The notes below the pieces were generated by a model. That model was not told the origin of the DNA. It ran no database searches and saw nothing but the letters and a program-made list of their open reading frames with translations. The position numbers and the translations under genes are program-made. Positions 7,028 through 10,981 of a stretch of 10,981 nt of DNA are shown piece by piece; positions within the stretch are counted from its first letter, which is position 1; the number at the start of each line of letters is the position of its first letter. The stretch is from an uncultured Acetatifactor sp. (lineage in GTDB: Bacteria > Bacillota > Clostridia > Lachnospirales > Lachnospiraceae), in contig CAJUGT010000130.1 of assembly GCA_910586435.1 (NCBI GenBank), forward strand, positions 1 to 10,981. The letters run 5' to 3'.

Positions 7028-9547
7028 ATGGATATTTATCAGAAAATTACGGAAGAATTGAATGTGGAAAAATGGCAGGTGGAAGCTGCGGTGAAGCTTA
7101 TAGACGAAGGCAGCACCATTCCCTTTATTTCCAGATACAGAAAAGAAGCCACAGGTTCTCTGAATGATGAACAGCTTAGAGATCTCTATGACAGGCTTGT
7201 GTATCTGCGCAATCTGGAAGAGAAAAAAGAGCAGGTGTTAGGCAGCATCCAGGAGCAGGGGAAGCTTACGGAGGAGTTAAAAGAGAAAATTCTGGCTGCC
7301 CAGACCCTTGTGGTAGTGGAGGATTTATACCGGCCATATCGTCCCAAGCGCAAAACCAGAGCAAGTGTGGCAAAAGCCAAAGGGCTGGACGGGCTGGCGG
7401 AGTACATTCTGGCCCAGGATGCCCAGGCGCCTGTGATAGAAGAAGCGGCCAAATATGTCACAGGAGAAGAGGTAGAAGAGGAAAAACGGGTCAAGACACC
7501 GGAGGAGGCGCTGCAAGGCGCAAAAGACATAATTGCCGAAAGCATTTCCGACAATGCGGATTACCGCAGTTATATCCGTGAGGCCACAATGGAAGAAGGG
7601 ATTATCACCAGCACGGCAAAAGATGAAAAGGCTCAGAGTGTATATGAGATGTATTACAATTTTGAGGAGCCGGTAAAGAAGATGGCAGGTCATAGAGTTC
7701 TGGCTTTGAACCGGGGGGAGGCGGAGAAGATTCTGACCGTTAAGGTAAACGCGCCCACGGAACGTATCCTGCGTTTTCTGGCAAAGCAGACCATTACATC
7801 CGACAATGCCTATACAGGCCCTGTATTGCAGGAAGCCATTGAAGACAGCTATGACAGACTCATTGCCCCCGCCATAGAGCGTGAAATTCGCAATGACCTG
7901 ACAGAGAAGGCGGAAGACGGCGCCATATCCGTATTTGGAAAGAATTTGGAGCAATTGTTGTTACAGCCGCCAATTGCGGGGAAGGTAGTGCTGGGATGGG
8001 ACCCTGCGTTTCGGACGGGCTGCAAGCTGGCAGTGGTAGATCCCACTGGAAAGGTGCTGGATACAAAGGTAATTTACCCTACGGCGCCTCAGAATAAGGT
8101 GGAGGAAGCCAAAGCAGATTTGAAAAAAATAATCGGCAAATATGGTGTGGACTTAATCAGTGTGGGAAACGGTACGGCTTCCAGGGAATCGGAGCAGATT
8201 ATTGTGGAGTTGCTTAAAGAGCTGGACAGGCCGGTGCAATATGTGATTGTAAATGAAGCTGGCGCCAGTGTGTATTCTGCCAGCAAGCTAGCCACGGAAG
8301 AATTTCCAAATTTTGATGTGGGGCAGAGAAGCGCAGCGTCCATTGCCAGAAGATTGCAGGACCCACTTGCGGAGCTGGTGAAAATTGATCCCAAATCCAT
8401 CGGTGTGGGCCAGTATCAGCATGATATGAACCAGAAAAAGCTCAGCGATGCCTTAAGCGGTGTGGTGGAAGACAGTGTGAATAAAGTGGGAGTGGACCTG
8501 AATACGGCGTCAGCTTCCCTTCTGGAATATATATCCGGCATTAATAAGACCATAGCAAAAAATATTGTGGATTACAGGGAGACCAACGGGCGATTTACGA
8601 ACAGAAGACAGCTTTTGAAGGTGGCTAAGTTAGGACCCAAGGCATTTGAACAATGCGCCGGATTTATGCGCATTCTGGATGGGGATAATCCTTTAGATGC
8701 CACCAGTGTTCATCCCGAGTCTTATGAAGCCGCTATGAAGCTTCTTGATAAACTGGGGCTTACCATGGATGATGTCCGGGCGGCGCAGAAAAAAGCGGCG
8801 GAAAAAAAGAGCGCCGTTCAGACCACCGGAAAACAATCCTCGGCTTCTGCCGGAAACGGCGGCGCAGTTCCTGCCGGTGGGAAATCTCAGAAGAAACCTG
8901 CTCAGAAGACAATGCGTGTGGCGAATACCAATACGGCCATGGGAAAGGCTCTGGCTGCGGCTATGGGAGTACTTCCGGAGAATGCTTCCGGAAAGAATGG
9001 GGGAAAAGGACAGTCCGGGAAAAAGGCAGCCCAGGTTTCAGGGGACAAGAACCAGAATATGTCTTCTGGCACCCCTTCGGCGGAGGGCCAGGGAATGCAG
9101 AACGGAACACAGGAGATGCGTTCCGGCAGCCTGGATGTATCTTCCGGGCTTGGAAAACGAATCCGGGATAAGAAGCAGCTGGCAGAAGAGCTTGGCATTG
9201 GCGAGATAACGCTTACGGATATTTTGAAAGAACTGGAAAAACCAGCCCGTGACCCAAGGGATGATATGCCCAGGCCCATATTGCGAAGTGATGTTCTGGA
9301 TATGAAGGACTTGAAGCCGGGTATGATTTTGAAAGGTACTGTCAGAAATGTGATAGATTTCGGTGTGTTTGTGGATATTGGCGTTCATCAGGATGGTTTG
9401 GTTCATATCTCTCAGATTACCGACCGGTATATTAAGCACCCTCTGGACGCAGTAAGCGTGGGGGATATTGTGGAAGTACAGGTGTTGGGCGTGGAAGAGG
9501 CCAAGAAGAGAATCAGCCTGACCATGAAAATAAACGCAAAAAAATAA
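7028..9547 (+). CDS. tex: Tex family S1 RNA-binding protein, with expanded linker
   Basis: Tex proteins are cytoplasmic nucleic-acid-binding factors related to eukaryotic Spt6, implicated in transcription and toxin-gene expression. The order is typical. An N-terminal helical region includes EGSTIPFISRYRKEATGSL (28-46). A YqgF/RNase H-like domain starts near GWDPAFRTGCKLAVVD (323-338), helix-hairpin-helix repeats span about 485-560, and an S1 domain (762-835) includes GTVRNVIDFGVFVDIGVHQDGLVHIS. The product is 839 residues, longer than the usual 710-780. The excess is a Gly/Ser/Ala/Lys/Gln/Asn-rich linker at about 585-707. ATG 7028 is preferred because MDIYQKITEELNVEKWQVEAA fits the family start and GGAAAGG (7011-7017) lies 10 nt upstream. 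An in-frame ATG at 6917, with AGGAAAGG at 6904-6911, would add 37 residues unlike the family. A hairpin terminator follows. Confidence 0.95.
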   Translation: MDIYQKITEELNVEKWQVEAAVKLIDEGSTIPFISRYRKEATGSLNDEQLRDLYDRLVYLRNLEEKKEQVLGSIQEQGKLTEELKEKILAAQTLVVVEDLYRPYRPKRKTRASVAKAKGLDGLAEYILAQDAQAPVIEEAAKYVTGEEVEEEKRVKTPEEALQGAKDIIAESISDNADYRSYIREATMEEGIITSTAKDEKAQSVYEMYYNFEEPVKKMAGHRVLALNRGEAEKILTVKVNAPTERILRFLAKQTITSDNAYTGPVLQEAIEDSYDRLIAPAIEREIRNDLTEKAEDGAISVFGKNLEQLLLQPPIAGKVVLGWDPAFRTGCKLAVVDPTGKVLDTKVIYPTAPQNKVEEAKADLKKIIGKYGVDLISVGNGTASRESEQIIVELLKELDRPVQYVIVNEAGASVYSASKLATEEFPNFDVGQRSAASIARRLQDPLAELVKIDPKSIGVGQYQHDMNQKKLSDALSGVVEDSVNKVGVDLNTASASLLEYISGINKTIAKNIVDYRETNGRFTNRRQLLKVAKLGPKAFEQCAGFMRILDGDNPLDATSVHPESYEAAMKLLDKLGLTMDDVRAAQKKAAEKKSAVQTTGKQSSASAGNGGAVPAGGKSQKKPAQKTMRVANTNTAMGKALAAAMGVLPENASGKNGGKGQSGKKAAQVSGDKNQNMSSGTPSAEGQGMQNGTQEMRSGSLDVSSGLGKRIRDKKQLAEELGIGEITLTDILKELEKPARDPRDDMPRPILRSDVLDMKDLKPGMILKGTVRNVIDFGVFVDIGVHQDGLVHISQITDRYIKHPLDAVSVGDIVEVQVLGVEEAKKRISLTMKINAKK

Positions 9548-9603
9548 AGAAGTATCAAAGAGCTGCCGCGTTAGTTGCCAGTCAACGGTGCGGCGGCTTC
9601 TTT
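9546..9603 (+). terminator. Terminator after tex
   Basis: AGCTGCCGC (9561-9569) pairs with GCGGCGGCT (9590-9598), nine pairs including one G-T. An outer AAAGAAG (9546-9552) can pair with CTTCTTT (9597-9603). The T run is the CTTCTTT itself. Its position right after the tex stop (9545-9547) supports the call. The following 9604-9682 holds no gene. Confidence 0.6.
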
Positions 9604-9682
9604 ATGCACACGGGCGTCCAAAGCAAAATGCCGGCAGAAGCTGACGGACGACCGGCTCGCAAGCGGGAGATGGGATGTTCCC

Positions 9683-10138
9683 CTACTTGATTATTATGAA
9701 GTTGACCATTCCATATATGAAATGACAGATTGTAAAAACTGTAATTGGAATGATTGCGATTCCGTTCTTTCTGTCAATGGCAAAAAATAAAAACGCAAGG
9801 CATGGCAGAACGGTCAGTCCTAATATAACAAACGGATTTACCATACCGGCATAATAAACTATCCAGCTTATAAAATACAGCAAACAGCAGCCCGCCGCAA
9901 TGGCAGTAAAAAGGGTGAAACACAGTTTTTTGCTTTCTTTGTTTCTTAAGATACTTATAGCGGCAATCATCAACACCTGACATACAGAAGCTATGGTATC
10001 AATCTCTTTCGTAATGGAAGCAGTTCTTAGAATATCATCAGGCGCAGGGACCGCAAACCAGATAAAATTCGGTATCATTATCATCAGGAATAAGAACAAT
10101 CCCCAAACTTCAAAACTTAACTTGTATTTTTTTAACAT
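9683..10138 (-). CDS. Unrecognised small polytopic membrane protein
   Basis: The 151-residue product has five hydrophobic segments at about 11-30, 47-64, 74-96, 102-121 and 127-147, with short polar loops between. Notable elements are a Trp/Phe/Pro-rich first turn (NFIWFAVPAPDDILR, 24-38) and two aromatic-rich stretches (LLYFISWIVYYAG, 86-98). There are no catalytic motifs, no signal cleavage site and no sizeable soluble domain. The start is ATG 10138, with GAGGAG (10147-10152) 8 nt upstream. The gene has no obvious sigma-A promoter in the 168-nt gap to the XRE gene, so it may be read through from there, although a hairpin lies between. I believe similar orphan proteins occur in Clostridia but cannot assign a family. 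Coding status rests on the ribosome site, codon pattern and coherent membrane topology. Confidence 0.75.
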   Translation of the reverse strand: MLKKYKLSFEVWGLFLFLMIMIPNFIWFAVPAPDDILRTASITKEIDTIASVCQVLMIAAISILRNKESKKLCFTLFTAIAAGCCLLYFISWIVYYAGMVNPFVILGLTVLPCLAFLFFAIDRKNGIAIIPITVFTICHFIYGMVNFIIIK

Positions 10139-10306
10139 ATCATATTCTCCTCAAGTATCCCTTTGTCAAAATGTCCAATTCTGCTGTTCTGTCACAGTGT
10201 ATATCCTTCTGATTATCCATATTGTACAGTTTTTATGGTGAATTTCCCTTGATGCGCATCTGTGTGCGGTTTGCAGTGTTCTGTGTCTGTGGATGATGAA
10301 GGGGAG
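10139..10306. other. Gap between two leftward genes
   Basis: This 168-nt stretch holds the ribosome site of the small membrane protein gene (10147-10152). No promoter with well-spaced -35 and -10 elements is seen. TACAAT and GATAAT occur on the reverse strand (10221-10226 and near 10211-10216) but lack a matching -35. Confidence 0.5.
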
Positions 10307-10334
10307 TCACTCATCTTTAGATGAGAGTGACTCC
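10303..10334 (-). terminator. Hairpin overlapping the XRE gene stop codon
   Basis: GGAGTCACT (10303-10311) pairs perfectly with AGTGACTCC (10326-10334). The stem continues with CATCT/AGATG past a 2-nt bulge, leaving a 2-nt loop. The stem contains the TGA stop (10307-10309). No T run follows leftward, so a Rho-independent role is uncertain; mRNA end protection is an alternative. Confidence 0.45.
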
Positions 10335-10681
10335 GCAAGGTCTGTGCAGAAATCAATAATAATATTTTGCGCGTCCGGGGGCAGCTTGACAAATTTTTCT
10401 ACAATGGCACAGGCTTTCCGGGAGAGGTGGTATTCCTGGGCCAACTGTCTGAGGACATCTTCAGAATTGGAAATTGTCATTTCTCCCTCCCCTGTTTTGA
10501 GCCACGCTTCATTCACTCCAAATTCTCTGCATATCAGGGCGAGCACAGATGCGGAAGGCTTTCGCCGGTCATTCTCATATCTGGCTATGACGTTTTGGAC
10601 GGAACCGATTCGTTCCGCAAATTGCGCCTGTGTTAAGCCGGATATTATTCTGATTTTCTTGATACGATTGCCAAGTGTCAT
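10307..10681 (-). CDS. XRE-family (Cro/C1-type) transcriptional repressor
   Basis: The 124-residue protein begins with a helix-turn-helix domain of the Cro/C1 type at about residues 4-60. The motif runs LTQAQFAERIGSVQNVIARY (16-35) and is followed by ENDRRKPS and the typical FGVNEAWLKTGEGEM (54-68). That last segment is frequent in repressors of phages and integrative elements. The C-terminal half (72-124) is helical and acidic, probably for dimerisation. No peptidase (LexA-like) domain is present, so self-cleavage is unlikely. ATG 10681 is chosen because AGAGG (10690-10694) lies 8 nt upstream and the HTH begins at once; further in-frame upstream codons would add residues unlike the family. 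A strong promoter lies just upstream. A divergent rightward promoter with an inverted repeat lies about 130 nt beyond, the usual layout of a repressor facing the operon it controls. Its target is an inference. Confidence 0.9.
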   Translation of the reverse strand: MTLGNRIKKIRIISGLTQAQFAERIGSVQNVIARYENDRRKPSASVLALICREFGVNEAWLKTGEGEMTISNSEDVLRQLAQEYHLSRKACAIVEKFVKLPPDAQNIIIDFCTDLAESLSSKDE

Positions 10682-10706
10682 AATGTGTGCCTCTCTTTTT
10701 ACAGAA

Positions 10707-10735
10707 AGAATACAATTAAAACAGGAAAATGTCAA
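10707..10735 (-). promoter_or_regulatory. sigma-A-like promoter of the XRE gene
   Basis: Read leftward, consensus TTGACA (10730-10735) is followed after exactly 17 bp by TATTCT (10707-10712). Transcription would begin near 10700, giving a leader of about 19 nt that contains the AGAGG ribosome site. Confidence 0.75.
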
Positions 10736-10863
10736 TATGGAGTCCAGAGCGGCTATTGGGGGCTGCCAGATGTGCTGCTGGAATCTTACCACAGACGAAC
10801 CAAAACGGGTTGCTGTTTCTCTCGTTCACTGTAACGACAAGGGATTCCCCAGAGAAAAACAGA

Positions 10864-10890
10864 TTGACAAAATGCTTATAGTAATATAAT
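10864..10890 (+). promoter_or_regulatory. Rightward promoter at the window edge
   Basis: A consensus -35 TTGACA (10864-10869) is followed by a consensus -10 TATAAT (10885-10890) at a short 15-bp spacing. TAATAT at 10887-10892 gives 17 bp as an alternative. The short spacing suggests activity that depends on, or is tuned by, a bound protein. The controlled gene lies outside the window. Confidence 0.65.
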
Positions 10891-10908
10891 ATATATGCTA
10901 TAAGCATT
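10871..10908. promoter_or_regulatory. Operator-like 11-bp perfect inverted repeat
   Basis: AATGCTTATAG (10871-10881) and CTATAAGCATT (10898-10908) are perfect reverse complements separated by 16 bp of A/T. The left arm fills the space between -35 and -10 and the right arm covers the expected transcription start. A protein bound there would block RNA polymerase. The nearby XRE protein is the obvious candidate. Confidence 0.7.
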
Positions 10909-10981
10909 CAAAACAGCAACGGACCAGACAAGCCCCGGGAGGATTTACTGACGCACCTGCGGCAGAAAATTCTCCCCGACT

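Larger units (their letters stand above)
10682..10981. other. Divergent regulatory region at the right edge
   Basis: This 300-nt stretch holds the XRE promoter, the rightward promoter and its inverted repeat, and an untranslated leader or gene start running off the edge. A weaker stem (TTTCTCT at 10816-10822, AGAGAAA at 10851-10857) lies just upstream of the rightward -35. Stretch 10740-10815 shows nothing I can name. Confidence 0.6.

Noticed and set aside
8745..9209. 154-codon Arg-rich forward frame inside tex
   Set aside because: It is the shifted frame of the low-complexity Tex linker; the tex frame continues into the S1 domain without a break.
9575..9790. 71-codon forward frame after tex with several cysteines
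   Set aside because: It starts within the tex terminator stem at a non-ATG codon and lies antisense to the leftward membrane protein, whose start signals are much better.
10293..10889. 198-codon forward frame opposite the XRE gene
   Set aside because: It is antisense to a clear HTH repressor with a promoter and ribosome site, and shows no recognisable domain.

Overview
The window reads as the chromosome of a low- to mid-GC Gram-positive anaerobe of the class Clostridia, most likely family Lachnospiraceae. This rests on AGGAGG-type ribosome sites, sigma-A-like promoters, the secA-prfB gene order, and small families common in that group (a DUF975 membrane protein and a SprA-related HExxH protein). 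The assignment is an inference from gene content; no database search was possible.

Layout. Positions 1-149 probably hold the end of an upstream gene whose tail is built from a 12-bp tandem repeat. A sigma-A-like promoter (197-225) then drives secA (302-2869). Between secA and prfB (3254-4376) is an unusual array of 40-bp tandem repeats whose first unit is the last 29 bases of secA plus 11 bases after it. prfB carries the classic CTT-TGA-C programmed +1 frameshift and ends ahead of a strong hairpin terminator. Next come three leftward genes: a small two-helix membrane protein with an Asn/Gln-rich N-terminus, a SprA-related putative metalloprotease, and a DUF975 polytopic membrane protein. A divergent intergenic region (6666-7027) separates them from a rightward tex gene. 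Tex has an unusual low-complexity linker of about 120 residues between its HhH and S1 domains. Beyond the tex terminator are two more leftward genes: an unrecognised small membrane protein and an XRE-type repressor. At the right edge a rightward promoter sits inside an 11-bp perfect inverted repeat. This looks like the operator of a repressor-controlled operon lying outside the window, as is typical at the edge of an integrated element.

How the genes work together. secA (protein export motor) and prfB (release factor 2) form a housekeeping transcription unit. Tex is a separate RNA-binding housekeeping gene. The leftward membrane and SprA-related genes have no assigned pathway. The XRE gene with its divergent promoter is the only piece that looks like a regulatory switch.

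The most unusual features are the 40-bp array grown from the 3' end of secA, the expanded Tex linker, and the operator-like inverted repeat at the right edge. I did not find convincing evidence for a complete undescribed system inside the window.
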